DNA of 64,000 bases from Chaetorhynchus papuensis (taxonomy: Eukaryota; Chordata; Aves; Passeriformes; Rhipiduridae), in the NCBI GenBank assembly GCA_013396525.1, contig VWYX01000777.1, positions 62,001 to 126,000 on the forward strand, in the 5' to 3' direction. Positions 15,101-30,100 of this stretch are shown in pieces; position 1 is the stretch's first letter; every line of letters begins with the position of its first letter. Below the pieces are notes generated by a model. The model worked only from the letters and a program-made list of their open reading frames with translations. It was not told where the DNA came from and made no database searches. Position numbers and translations under genes: made by a program.

Positions 15101-18100
15101 ATCGAATTTTATTTTAAAAATCTGTACTTAGATTAGTGATGTAGTCAAAAAACGAATGAAAGAATTTTCACAAAATAATAGGCTATTAATTTCCAGTGGA
15201 GTATTTTATTGCTTTTATTTAGCATATGTCATGATATTATGATTTATATAATGCTACCTGAATTTCTACATTAACTTTTATGGAATCTGTTGGCCCCAGT
15301 TGAATTCGTTGTGTGAGCATCTGCTGACAATTCCTACCTGGGAAATGAAGCTGTTTCCTTGTATAGCCACAGAGAGTGGCTGCTTATTTGCATTTACTTT
15401 TCTTTTTTTTTTTTTTAGCTACATCTTAGTTTTGATAGAGTAACGGTAGAAATCTCCGTCTTTAAATAAATATTTCTTTTCACATTTCAGGAGGTGATCC
15501 TTTGGGACAGTTTGCTATTGAAAATATACAGAATGAATGGAAGGTCTATGTCAAAAAGCCTCTGGACAGGGAAGAAAAGGATAATTATCTTCTAAATATT
15601 ACAGCTACTGATGGGACCTTTGCAGCTAAAGCTGTGGTGGAGGTTAAAGTCCTTGATGCTAATGATAATAGCCCTGTTTGTGAAAAGGTAGGCAGAATCT
15701 TGTATCTTCTATGTCCAGCTGCTTTCATACATAAAATCTACATTTTCTCTGAAATTGCTTCTCAGGAGACTGACAAACAGCTAGTCCTTTTAAATCAGTA
15801 ACAAAAATTTGGACTATTAAGATAGAATGCTGTGAAATAAAATGTACTTCCCAGACAGATTTTTTTAAAAATCCCAAGACAGTTCATTGACACTCAGTGG
15901 GTATTTGAAAGATATGAGGAGTATTGTGGTACATTTCTCCTATGTTAATTCTTTTCCAAAAAGAATGGTTTTAAGCTGCAGCCATCATAGTTTATATGCT
16001 CTATTTTATGAAAGAAACAAAGTCTCAATAAAGGCTGAATCCCATTGCTTAGCTGACATATGTGTGTATTTCCTGTGATAAAAGAGTTGAAAAGACTGGA
16101 ACATTGCCCTGCAATTGCAGTCAACAGCACCAAAAATCTGTAATCCATAAATGTTTTCTTGTTACAAAGCTGTCTACCTTACCAGATTTTATAGTCTGCA
16201 AAAATGGATGTGAAAAATAAGGAATGGAAAAAGCCCAGAAAGGTTGCCCCTGCAGGATGTATAACTGCCTTATGTGGAAACCTAACTTCTTTTTTTTTTC
16301 TTTTTTTTGTTTCTTTTTCCTCCTCTCTTTAACACATTTGGACTTTTCATTGTTGAACACAGATTTGACATTACCAGGTTGAAGTCTTCGCTTGTACTAG
16401 GAAAGGACAAGTATAAAGTGAACATAGGATTCTTCTTCTTAGTTTATGTTTATGTTGTTACTTCTGTGTAAATGGTTGCAGTTATAAACAGACTGGCAAG
16501 TCAGTATTTTTAGCTTTTTTCCCCCTTTTATTTTTCCCTTTTTTAATATTGGTGTAACAAGGCTTAGTGCTTCTAATGTAATGCCCATTCATGACATGGT
16601 TGTGCTGTAAGAGTGCTTAGTGCCAATAAATTCTGAATCTTTTTCTTATTTTTTATTTAACATGGAAGCTTTTGTGTCATTAAAAAAAAGAGCAGATACC
16701 AGTTTCTTGTAGACTGAGACAGACTAAAAAAGATGATCCACCAAAAGCACTAAAAATGAAATTAGCAAAAATTAATAACTCCTGTTTTGGGAACACCTTT
16801 CATTATCAGTTAATCATTTACAAGTGTTTTGAGTTCTTAGCAATGCAGTGATGTTCCAAAGTCATATAGTTGCAGTATTAAATACCTTTCTGAATAATCT
16901 AATAAATGTGAAGTAAGTAATTAGAAAATCGTAAGTTCTTTAATTTTCAGGTATTTCATCCTCTGGTTCACATTATATGTTACCAAACATTCAAACAGAA
17001 TATTATTTCCTCTATCATTCCTTCTTCCCCTCCCCTTTCTAGGCTCTGCTTCCTTCATATGTTTAATCTTTCAATGTAACTTTGAAATCTTGCAGACTTT
17101 ATATGCTGAATCCGTTCCTGAAGATGCCCTTCCTGGCAAACTGATAATGCAGGTGTCTGCTACAGATGCAGATATTCGTTCCAATGCAGAAATTACTTAC
17201 ACACTGCATGGCACGGGAGCAGAAAAATTCCGACTCACTCCAGACACAGGTAATAACACTTTATGCACTGTACAAGATTCCAGTCATCACCTCATTTTAT
17301 AAAACCTTTTGCTCTTACACTAAGGCATTCATAAATGTCAGTACTTAAAACTCTCCACTAAGGGTTGGTTTATTGTACAACGGTTTAAAATGTGAGTTTC
17401 TACTACACAGATACTAATAATATATTGAATAAAGTCAGGCAAAAGGCAAATATATTAATATATGAGGAACTAAAGAGTAAACAGGGTAATTGCCCTGAAG
17501 CCAGAAATTTCCATGCTGAAGTGATTGGAATAAAAATATGACATAAAATTTGCTCTTTTTATATTCATTGTAGTAGTAGCAATAATGGTTTGTAACTGAA
17601 AGTATCTTCATTCAGATTCTCTTTGCCATCATTTGTTTTGGAAAATTAAATGGGATGAGATTAGATGGAGCAATAAATTTCCTTTTCATAGCAAACACCA
17701 AAAGTGCCCCCAGTTTTATTGGAAGCACTATATAAATGAGATTAACTTTTAACTTGCTTCAGTTTGGTTTTCATGGCATTTGTGGGTTTTTTATTATAGT
17801 ATAGGTTACAGCTAATGCCAAAATCCTGTACTGTGCAGGCTGCAGTATACAAGGAGTAGGAAGGTAAACAGTGTAGAAGAAACGGGAGAAGATGAATACA
17901 AAAATGTAATGCAAGTAGAAGAGATTAGAAAATTCAGTGACAAAATAAATGAGAAGGACCTTACTTCAGGGATTTGGGGGGGCTTTTTGACTTTGAATGT
18001 CACCTGTGTGATGTGCTACAGTGTTGTTACATAAATTGAGAATTGGTAGGGCTAGAACACTCATAAAAAGTGTTCCATAATACTTTTTGGAACTGTTTAT

Positions 18101-21100
18101 AAGGAGACAATGACTACACATAGTAGTAGCCTCTCATGTTTTCTGTCACTTGAGAAAAAAAGTATGTGTTAGAGTTCTAGAGGTTTGTCTGTAGTAGCAG
18201 TTAACACCTCATAGTGAATAGCTGTGTTTATTCATTGAATGTTAGAGGAGGAAATATTAATAGCTGTGGAAGAAATACAACTAAATAGCCCAGAAAAACC
18301 AGACATGGATTTAACCTTGCATTTTTTTAAAGCCAGAGTTCCAATATTTTAATTTTCTTCGCACAAACACACATGGATTTTTGCATGCATACACATTCTC
18401 TCTCTGCACCATCAGATAGCTTTACTTTAACTAATTTCTGTTTCAAGAGCATTAGAAAAAAAGAAAAGGGTTGTAGTGCTTACTCTTTTCAAGCTAAAAA
18501 GGCAGGTCACTTGCATGCTTTGCCCAAAGTGGAGTTCATTAAGACAGTACAGCTGTTGACTTAGCCACTGATGAAATTACTGTAAAGAAGAAAATTGTTG
18601 TTTAGTTTTTCTGATTTTAGGGGAAAACATGTTAGGGGTACTTAAGTCTTGCAACTTGCATCAACTTATGTGTGTTATGCTATTTGTAGGTGAACTGAAA
18701 ACATTAATGGCACTTGATCGTGAGCAGCAAGCAGTTTATCATCTGCTAGTGAAAGCCACAGATGGAGGAGGAAGATTCTGCCAAGCTAACATTATCCTGA
18801 CTCTGGAAGATGTGAATGATAATGCCCCAGAGTTTACAACTGACACTTACTCCATTACAGTATTTGAAAACACAGAGCCTAAAACCCTTTTGACAAGAGT
18901 GCAGGCAACAGATGCAGATGCAGGTATGCATTCTTTGACTGATACTTTTGTCATGTTCTCAGACTTACCGTAATATTTATTTAGTTTTATCCTGAGATGT
19001 GTCAAGTGTTTCAGTAGAGCTGACAGGTGTTCAATAACATTCAGGATTAGACTCCTGAAAGATATATTTAGGTCTACTAAATCATGTAACACCTGACTTC
19101 CATGCGTGAGTAGCCTGGAAGACATCCCTATAGTGTCTCTGCAAAAAAGAGGAGGGGGGAAGAGACAAAATGTAGGATATTTTTAGTGTAATAAGGTATT
19201 AATGTTATGATCAATTAGGTTCATCCTTTTACTCCTGGTGTAAGTAATAGGACTATGAAGCCATGACTGTTCATGTAAATGGGCATTCATAGATTTTTGA
19301 ATGGTGCTTCTCAGGACAGCCATCGATGATCATACCATCAAGAGAAGCCAGGTCAGCTGTAGCTTTATGTATATGCTGTTAAGATTTTTACTGTCTCTTT
19401 ATCTTCACTGTTCAGTTACAAATATTTAAGTGAACATGAACTGAAAATAACATTAGAAGGAGTTTGTTCATAGGCTTTGTTGTAAGGAACACAACAGCAT
19501 AAAATATTTTTAAAAGTGTATGCTTTCTACATCTCATCAATTTAGTAATCGAATAGTATTAATGAATAATAGTCTCATAAAACAACTGACCTGCTTTGTG
19601 CTATGATAAAGCTAGGTTGCTCATTTGGAAGGTAACAGACAAATGTTTTCATACTTCACTAGTCTTTGAGGCTCAGGAGAACCAAAATACTTGCCCCTAA
19701 AATCTATAAGGTTTTTGTTTGTTTTATAAAGAAATGTTGCTAGAAATTATGTTCCTGCTAATTTTGGGGCATGGTTCTTAAATAAACTTACTGGTTTTGA
19801 GTCTAACTAATTGATGCAACCTAACTCTTCCATATCTTCCTCTGTTATTATAAGCCTGCTAAGCAGATTCTGTTGTTCTAAAGTTATAATTACACTTATA
19901 TTACTAATTGTTTCGTATTAACTAGTGCTGTAACTGAAGCAGAACCGTGGTTCATGTTTTCTGTATGACAGAAAATCAGTGAAGTGTTAGCTTAATTTTT
20001 TTTGGATATAAGTCTGCTCTTCACAAGAGCCTTTAACTTTTTCTGAAATTTACTTTTAACATGAATGATAGTATTTAGCATGCGTGTCTTATTTCTATAG
20101 CTATCAGATTGATTATTCTGTTGTTATGTATTTTAATGGCTGCTTCATACCTGAAAATTGTTTTCAAAATGCAGGGTTGAACCGTAAAATCCATTATTCA
20201 CTGGTGAACTCTGCAGAGGGGCAGTTCTCTATTGATGAATTCTCTGGAATCATTCGTTTGGAGAAGCCTTTGGATCGGGAATTACAGGCTGTGTACACAT
20301 TAACTTTGAAGGCTACAGATGAAGGTTTACCTAGAAGACTGTCTTCAACAAGTAGTCTTATAGTTTCTGTTTTGGATATTAATGATAATCCACCTGTATT
20401 TGAGCATAGGGAGTATAGTGCAAGTGTGTCAGAGGACATTTTGGTTGGAACTGAAGTTCTCCAGATCTATGCTGCAAGCAGAGACATTGAAGCCAATGCT
20501 GAAATCACATACTCAATAGTCAGTGGGAACGAACACGGGAAATTCAGCATCAATTCAACAACAGGTAACAACTGTGAATATGCTTTAGGCCAAGCAAGCA
20601 CAATGCCATACTGAGTTCTTCCATAGTTCAGCCAGGTTATGTATAACCTATGTGCATCATCCTGGCTGTGAAGTTGCTGCTGCTGTCTTCTCACCCATTT
20701 TGCCAGCATGCTCACTAGAGGAGTGCAGTAAAATGTAGAATAGGAACTTTATTTATTGCTTCTATTTACTGGATTATTACTTGGATTAGAATAATTTAGC
20801 TTGCAAGAGTATGGGTTTCCTAACTGGAAATTCCCCACTCTGGGGGCGGGCGGGTGGAAAGACACAGATCTGTAATACAGAACCATAGCAGTCTTTCCAC
20901 AAAAGGTATGTAATAAGCAGGAATGGCCTGATTTGGCAAAAGAAGGATCAGAAATAAAATTGGAAAGATTAGTCATTTGTCCACAAAGGCAGTAATCCTA
21001 GAGAAGTTTGATATGGCACTAAAGAGAGGTTGGAATAGGAATATTATGTTCAACCATAAATCCAGCATGACAGTGGAGATTTTAGGCTTGCGTGATAGTC

Positions 21101-24100
21101 AGATTTAGTCTTGGGGACTGTTTAGGTTCTGCAGAGAATTTTTCCCTATTAATGACAATTTTTTGTTAAAAATTATTATACACCTCAATTTTAGTTTTGT
21201 TTACTTATATAGTTCCTTTCTAGAGCTAATTTCTGGTAAAGTTGCTTGGGTTTGGGAGAGGGGTTTTGTTTTGTTTTGTTTTGAATAAGATTTCTACCCA
21301 AAAGTTAATTCTAGTTGACTTTTAGTAGTTATTTAAATAGTTTAGTAGTTAATTGTACTAGTGTAATGGAAATTACAATTCTCCTGCTTTTTCCAGTGGA
21401 CATGCTGGTACTAAGGTACAGAAATACTTTGCCAGATAAACTTCATATATTTGAAAGGAGCAAAAAGGTTCCACAAAAACTCTTTCAGCAAATCAGTGTG
21501 TATGCTAGGGACTGTACTGTCTTAACTAGTCGGTTAAAAACTCATATTATGAAATGTAAGCCAGGTTCTTTTAAATTGTGAATCTTTTGTGGTAATGGCA
21601 GGAACTTTGCATCTTTTTACTTACATGAGTAAAGCGTAACCATTTCACTGGGTAGCTCCAGCTTTACAGTGACAAGTCAAGCCCTGAAGAAGCTGAGTAT
21701 TTGTCAGGTCAAAATTAAATGTTGCAATACATAACACTACAGCAGTAGCAGTTTGTGTGAGGCTTTCTCTCTTTTTCTTCTTCTGTAGGAGCCATTTTTA
21801 TCATTGAGAGTTTGGATTATGAAAGTTCTCATGAGTACTACTTGACAGTGGAAGCCACAGATGGAGGCACACCTTCACTGAGTGATGTTGTGACAGTGAA
21901 TATTAATGTCACAGATATCAATGACAATTCTCCAGTGTTTAGCCAAGACACTTACACTGCAGTAATCAGTGAAGATGCTATGCTTGAACAATCAGTTATT
22001 ACAGTATGTATTGGTTTTTTACTTTGAAATACTCTGTCATCCCGATCATGCTTTTAGTCTTGAAGGAAAAAGTATGGATTTGAAGGTGAACATCAATGAA
22101 TAGATGTTTGCCACTGAGTGATTTGAAAATTTACTTTGAAAAAGTTTCAGAAGTAGGGACTTCAGAAAGACTGTGGGAGAGTAGATAATATTTTGTGATA
22201 TATTTATGTTCTCCTCATGAGACCATGACTTAACTTTCAGAAGAAATTCAGGAAATTAAGTGATGTTGGTATGTTCTATTGAGATGGCATTTCTCCTGCA
22301 AACTATGAAATTTGTTAGACCAAAAGAGCTCGTCTTCAGGATGAGTTTATTTGAAAGGTGTTAGAGTCTATTTCAACCTGTTTTAAATGAGACTGTAATG
22401 CCCCTTAGGTTATGGCAGATGACGCTGATGGACCTTCCAACAACCGCATTCACTACACAATTATAGATGGCAATCAAGGAAATCCTTTTACAATTGACCC
22501 TACCAGGGGTGAAATAAAAGTGACTAAGCTTCTAGACAGAGAAAAGGTGAGTTTTTCATGCTTTTTGGGCAGCTGGGATTAACTTACCTATACATAATTG
22601 ATGACCATCATTTTCTTTTTCTATTTGTAAATTACCATTACATGTTCCAAAATTAATACAGCTATGATAAAGTGAAAGTATCTATTTATATCAGTAGCTT
22701 TGGGGGACGGGGAGGAAGAGAAAGTATTAAATATATGAAGGAAAGCTTTACTGGGGGTTGTGCTAAAATATTTCTTCCATAAAACAAAATCTGAGTTTGT
22801 TACTTTTCCCCTCTTCAGTAAACGTTTTAATTGTTTTTATTATTTTCTTAGATTTCAGGATATACCTTGACAGTTCAAGCTTCAGATAATGGAAGCCCGC
22901 CTAAGTTTAACACAACTACAGTTAACATTGATGTTTCTGATGTAAATGATAATCCTCCAGTGTTCTCAAAAGGAAACTATAGTGTTATCATCCAGGTAAA
23001 TACAACTAGTGAAGTAGTTAAATCAATAATGTTATTGGACTGTGAATTTGTGACTTGAATCTTTCTGTATTTTTAATTATTTAAGGTCACCAGTGAGATT
23101 ACTTATCAAATAAGTGTTAAGGTTTATAAAATTCCTATTTTCAGGTTATTTAGAAACTTACATTGCAAGTTCTCAGAATCACAGAACGCGTGAGGTCGGA
23201 AGGGACCACAGTCAGAGGTTGGGTCATCTGGCCCAATCTCCCAAAACAGGGTCATCCCAGAGCACATGGCACAGGACTAAGTCCAGACAGTTCTTGAATA
23301 TCTACAGTGAGGGAGAATGCATAACCTCTCTGGGTTCTTTTTCAGATTCCTTGTGTGTGCACATGTATACATATATTACACATTCCATTTATGCATAGAA
23401 CATTCTTTGAATCATACAGGGATGTTAAAGTACATAATCGTTTTGCTATTTCTTTTTAGTCTTAAGAGTTACTGCTTAGAAAAAGATCCTTTAGGTACCT
23501 CTTGCTGTGAAGCTAGTGTTCTGCACCATGGCACATAGGTTAAGACTTAATTCCCATTGGCCTCCTCTGGGATCAGAAGCAGCTAGAACATGAGTAGAAT
23601 TTCATATGGCTGCATATCAATCCTTTGACTAGTTTTACACCTTAGGATGGTAGCAGTAGGCCACATTCTCAAGTGTCTGGCATGTACTTGCCTGATTCAG
23701 AAAACTGCTAAAGCAAAGACAGCAGGGGAAGCATCTATATTTCTTGTCTTCCTGAATCCAAGAGAAAATAAATGGAAGGCAAAAAAAGAATTGCATTACA
23801 ACCTTTGTAGACTAGTAATGTAAATGAGCTCAATCCCTTGTGTTCTTTTGCTGTTTCCAGTAGACCAGTGAGGATCAGAGAATGTTACCTGGTGCACTGT
23901 GCCATCCTAACATACCACTTGTATTTGAGATGGTGTGCATCATTTGTAAGGACAGCTTTCCGAAACAGGGCAAAGTGAATATATACAATATACACACAGT
24001 ATGCAAGAAAGATGTCCTGGATCTTGCTTTAAAAAAAGACAAACCAACCAACCAAAAATAAAAGAAAAAACCAAAACAACAGATTCATGTCTGTGTGCTG

Positions 24101-27100
24101 TCAAATGTATCTTCTGTTCCCCAATTCCCACAGTCTTTCTTGAAATGAATGTTAATTAATATATCTCCTAAACTGCAGACCGTGTAGCCAATGTCTGTAC
24201 TATTTCCCTTACTCAATTAAAAAGGAAAACCTCTGCTTTTATAGTTCATTCATATGGGCCTGTCCTAGTTGAAGGTAGCAGAGAAAAAGCTGGAGGAGTT
24301 GCCCAAGAATGCTGGTGTGCTTTTCCTCATGTATTGGAGATGGATATATTTGGACACAGTAGAAAATGTGCTTAGCTCTTAGGAAAGTCAAATTACTTTA
24401 GATGTTCAAGTGTAAATATTTTTATTTTAAAGCGATGGTCTTTGTTTTGCTGAAAGGGAAAAATCTTCAGCTGCAGTATCTGATAACTAAATTGACTTAC
24501 TTTCGCAAACAGTATTGTTGTTATTAGGGGTTTTTGCAACTGTGAAAGGACGGCATTTTGTTATCATCGTACTTCAAAATAATGTTTCTACTTTCCTTGC
24601 TTTTCAAATAAGTATGTATATAGAAGAATCTGGCCGATACAGTAGAGCACGAGTATTCTGGGAGGGGTGTTACAAGTGTCAGATAAGGTAGTATGGCTGT
24701 GTAAGATACATTATAAGCCAAAGTATATGAAGTGTCTGTGAAACCTCAGGCATCCACATGATGCAAACTTAAATGGGATTTTATGATGCAAATTTTAAAA
24801 CCTGGATTTTATATTTTAACTGGATGGTGGTTGTAGCAGCCACAACTGTAGTCAGAACACTAATTAGAGGCACAAGGGGTCAGATGGAGGAGTGTGTTTT
24901 TCTAGTCCTCCCAACAAAGGCATTAGATTATTCTTAACAGGTGTTTTCTCTAAATTTCAAATATTTGATGACTTGGTAATTAGGCTACAATAATATTAAT
25001 TCAGACCAGAAGGGGAAAATGTAAAGTGTGAAGGCTGAACCACCTTCAAAAATAAAATCGAAGTTTAAAAAACTGCCTTTCTCCTTTTACTGTTTTTTAG
25101 TCTTATTCTCAGAGGGTAATAGTTCTCCTGAAGTAACATTGGTCATTCTTATTTCTCTTGTACTGATTAACTGGTTTGACAGCAATTTGTTGGGGTTTCT
25201 GTTGCAAGGAAGAAAACAGCGTCAGACCATGTCCTCAATTATAACAAACCCAATGTGTACTCTGTATCTATAGGAAAATAAGCCTATTGGATTCAGTGTG
25301 CTGCAGCTAGTGGTGACGGACAAGGATTCTTCTCACAACGGCCCTCCTTTCCTCTTCACCATCCTGAGTGGAAACGAAGAGAGCACTTTTCAGATTACCC
25401 AGCAGGGAGTTCTGGCCACAAGTGCTGCACTGAATCGCAAAGTGAGAGATCACTATTTGCTTCATGTTAAGGTAGGATGTGCCTCCTCTGACTGTTTTGC
25501 ATTATAAGTATTGAATTAGCTTTTTCACTCATGTTCACTCCATCCCTTGCCTTTCTGTTAGGAGATCCTGACATGCCAACTAGTCATTTGAGGCATGTCC
25601 CATGAGGTGACATCTTCATAGACAAAGTCTGTTGGTTTAAATACTAATCTACACAGATGCAAAGGGAAGTTCAATTAAAGTTACAGTAGAAATAAGGTAT
25701 AAGTGAAATGTTAACTGGGTGAGTGGTCTTGATAAGCCCTTTGCCTCCTGGTTGGAGTGTTGAAAAAGCCATCAGGGACAGCTCCCTTGAGCCACTCACT
25801 ATTGACTGCAGAATTCCTCTTGCCGCTATCGTTTGACCCTTGAAGCTGTGTGCTGGACTAAACTCACAAGATGAAAGAAGGGATATTGCAAACATAGCAG
25901 TAATGAAACATTTTTCTGTACAGCCACATTCTTTTTTCAATGGCAATTGAAAACATCTTTTTTTAAGTTTGGACCTTTTTTCCATAGTATTTTCAGTAGA
26001 CCTTTTTTCATTGCATTGAAACTTGCAGTCCAGTAGTTTGAGATCTCAAGATCCTGCAGTGGAAGACACAACATAAAACTCAAAAAATGACCCTAAAGTG
26101 CTATATAATTTGTGCTGCGTTTGCCATTGTTGTGCAGAAAGACCAGACCATGTCCAAGGTTAGATTATCCTAGCTAAGTTCTCTCAAATACTTTGTGTAA
26201 CCTAGTGTGAGAAAAATTCAAACCAATTGTTTTAATCTTATCTCGTCCTTTTAAATTCAGTTATAAATTAAGCAGCTGGGAACAGAGGACTTAAAATTGG
26301 TAGGCTAAAAATAGATGACCTTAATTCTTAAACTTCATTTCCCAATTCAGGTTTTAAGAAAAATTCTTACCTTCATTTTCACATGAGGAATTTCTTTAGA
26401 TATCCAAATTATTCCTAGGCATACAATTGGAGATAATTTATGAGTAAACATGCACTTGCAGAATTTTAGAGCAATACTGTTTATTTTACAAAAGTGTATG
26501 CTGAATTCTGTCCACATTGAGATAATTGTGACATATTTACACAAAGCCTATTTTCTTTGGGAAAAGAAGAAAAACTTCCCATAGATACTGTAATTTGCTT
26601 TGAGTGACTTTGTTTGAGTCACTAAAATGTTAGTAACCAGGAACCATCAGAATAAGGACAGATATAGTTTCATTTAAATGTAGTTTAGTTTAGGGTTTAA
26701 GAATTGGTATGAAAAAGGGGGCAGGTATATCATTCCTCAGCCATTTTTTCCTCAATAGTGATATGCCAGTTCCACCAAAGTCACCTTTTTGTTCATGGAT
26801 GTTTTTCCTATATGTGGAATCAGTGTAGTGCAAGATTGATATGTTTTAAAATCTTCTCTAAGCAGTAACAATGTTCTGTTTATTTTACTTTTAAAATGTA
26901 TTCTTATAAATGCACATGCAGGCAGTTATGTTTGTTCTGTATAGACTGCTACACTGACTTTGTCACCTTTCATGATTTAGCTGCACCTTTGGCCCTTCCT
27001 AATGTGCCTGGCTTTTCTTAAGTGTGAGAGGCCTGTCTAACATCTTCCTCTGGGCGGAATCCTGCAGTTCTTTCATTTCTAAGCCACTGCCCGGTCTCTA

Positions 27101-30100
27101 AGCTGCTTGGAAACAGCCTGTCAGTACTTCAGCTATCTTGTCTTCAGCACAGCAGCTGAAAAGTGCCTTTTTGTTAGGGAATGAATGTGGGCTATTTTAA
27201 TGGCATCCAGTAGCTAAACAAGTGTCTTAAAACAAATGTACTCGTTTAGAACAAAGACTTCTCAGAGATTGTAAATCATTAAAGGAGACTGTACTAATGT
27301 GCATCATTTGTGTGCTGTACTACCCAATCTCAGTATTTTGGACCTCTCAGTATTTGGTCTAATCTGTTGATTTCGAAGTTTCCTCAATGGATCTGGAAAT
27401 ATATCACTGTCTTTTAATTGCCATTTGTGACTTTACACTTTGCTAGCTTTTTTTCAATAGACGTGCTGCTATTATTTGCTATTATCTTATGATACATGGG
27501 TCTGAAGACATCCAAGACTAAAACTAGCATTTTCCTATCACAAGATTCCAGTTCCAGTGATACACACAAAACTATAGGCATGGCTGTTGAGGAAAAATAT
27601 TCTTCCTCTGTTTATTTGAAATAATATTTTTTAATGCCTGTAGGAAGGCATTTTCTCAAGTTTGCATTATGTTCAATTCCTGCATTTTGATCTTGCAAAT
27701 CACAAGTTAATGTGATTTAATGGCTGTGTCTGATCTCTTGATACCCGTTTTCAGTTTTTAACTGACCTTCACCGGTGTGCTTTTCAGTATTGACAGCTTT
27801 AACCTTAGTTGCTTTCAGAATGGATTGCTGAGGTAGCTGTGTTTTTAATTTACAGGCATGCTTTCATTTGAAAAAACTCAAAACCAAAAAAAAAAACCAC
27901 CACTAAAACCACAGAAACTTTCCCCATATGCACTCTATGCACACACTACCTCCAAAAGGCTTTACTTCTGTCGTTTTAATAGAAATAAGGATTTTCTTAT
28001 TTCCAAATGGTCACCTTATATGGGCATGCCACTCGTATTTGCTTTCCCTCTCTGCAAAGGAAATAGATTGTCCATTAACAAATGTCTCACAGCATTAGTG
28101 TGCAAAATCCTCAGCTGTGAGTCATGCAGCCCTTTGTGCCACACTCTGAAGTCTTCAGTTTAAAACCACAGCACTTTTTTAAATATCTGCGCTATTGAAA
28201 AACCATTTCTCCTGGGGCTCTTCTTCCCTACTTGCTGTCCATTTGTTATTATTTTGCTTGTCTGTTTGTTTTGCGCCTTTTCTTGTTTCCCTTGGGCATT
28301 TCTTCTGTAGCTAAACTGTCTGCCTTGTCTTGTTTCCAGGCAGAGATCTAGGCAAAACAAAACTTTGCCAACTTGAGCCAAAGCTCTCCTTATTTGTTTG
28401 GGTAACTGGAGGGCAAGTTTCTAGCCATGCCTGTCTTTTGGAGGTAACAGATGAAGGCATGTAGTTCTGTGAGACACACATTACCTTTTAAAAATGCTAC
28501 ATTTATGTGCCCATCCACAGACAATTTTGTGCCTTTTGTTTAAATTTGTATGAAAAATCAAAAGCAGCACCTCTGTGTAGATCTTCAAAGTGTTCTCTGT
28601 AAAATTATTCTAAAATCTTTTAAACAATGCAGAATATCTTCTACTTTCTGAGCCCTGTATAACCCCTCTGTACTTTCACATGTCTCCAATTCTTCTTTAA
28701 CTATTTCTTCAGTGTCACTTTCAGTAATGGGGAGAGAGTTCTGGAAAAAGGTAGATGGGAAACAAGAGGTGAGAAATAGAAGGGAAAAAGTGAACCCAAG
28801 GGAATGCTCTTTTCTCACTTTTCTACTCTTTTTTATGTACTGTTTTCATACAACAACAGTGTATGTCTTTGTTCAGAAGGGGTGGAGAAGAGGGTGTTCA
28901 AAAAGGCTTTAAAATTGAATTAGGCTGATACAGTTACAGATAATTAACTAACTGTCTGAAGCGAATAGCAGTACAGGTGGGTTTTTCCCCTCTCTGTGAC
29001 CAAAAATCATGAAAGGCAACATAATTAATTGTAACTTTCTGCATGCATTTTTTTCCTTTTGAAGTACTGTTTGGCACAGTACATTTAGTTTGTCTTCCAG
29101 ACCACCTCCTAACTGTGGTGAAGCATGTTGTACATTTCTAGTGCATGACTCATTTCAAGTCTGTAATGTGTTTCCATGCTTGATATCAAAAGGCTTCAAG
29201 CACCATCTGCTGTCTGAAATCAGCTACTGTGCATTTCCTCTGTATTTGCTACCAGTGTTAGTAGCTTCCTGGCATTTTCAGGTAATAAGAGCACTGTAGG
29301 CTTTTAATCTTGGGAGAAGTGAAAACATGTTTGTGTGTGCCTGCTTATATAAGCTTTTAAATTTTCAGTATTAACTTTTGTGTCAGGAATTGTGTTACGG
29401 AATTTATGTAAAGCATTTTCCGATAGGACTTTTTGGCAGGGGATTTTTTGGTACAAAAATACAGCTCTACTGTACACAGTATTAATATCTATGGTAGAAT
29501 TTCAGATAAAGCAAAAATGTAAATCTGTCCTCATCTTTCCTTTAGGTGGCAGATAATGGAAAACCACCGTTGTCATCTTTGACTTACATTGATATTAGAG
29601 TAATTGAGGAAAGCATTTATTCTCCAGCAATACTGCCTCTGGAAATCTTTATCACAGCCTTTGGGGAAGAATATTCGGGTGGTGTTATTGGAAAAATTCA
29701 TGCAACCGATCAAGATGTTTATGATACTTTGACATACAGCCTGGACCCCAAAATGGAATCCTTGTTCTCCGTTTCCAGTACTGGTGGCAAACTAATAGCA
29801 CATAAAAGGTTAGATGTAGGACAGTACCTCCTCAATGTCACTGTTACAGATGGAAAATTTACAACTGCAGCTGATATTACTGTACACATCAGACAAATCA
29901 CACAAGATGTGTTAAATCACAGTATCGCAATACGCTTTGCAAACCTGTCCCCTGAAGAATTCATTGGTGATTACTGGCGCAATTTCCAGAGAGCATTAAG
30001 GAACATCTTGGGCGTGAGGAGAAATGACATCCAGATTGTTAGTTTGCAGCCTTCTGATCCTCCTTCTAATCTGGATGTCCTCCTGAATATTGAAAAGTCT

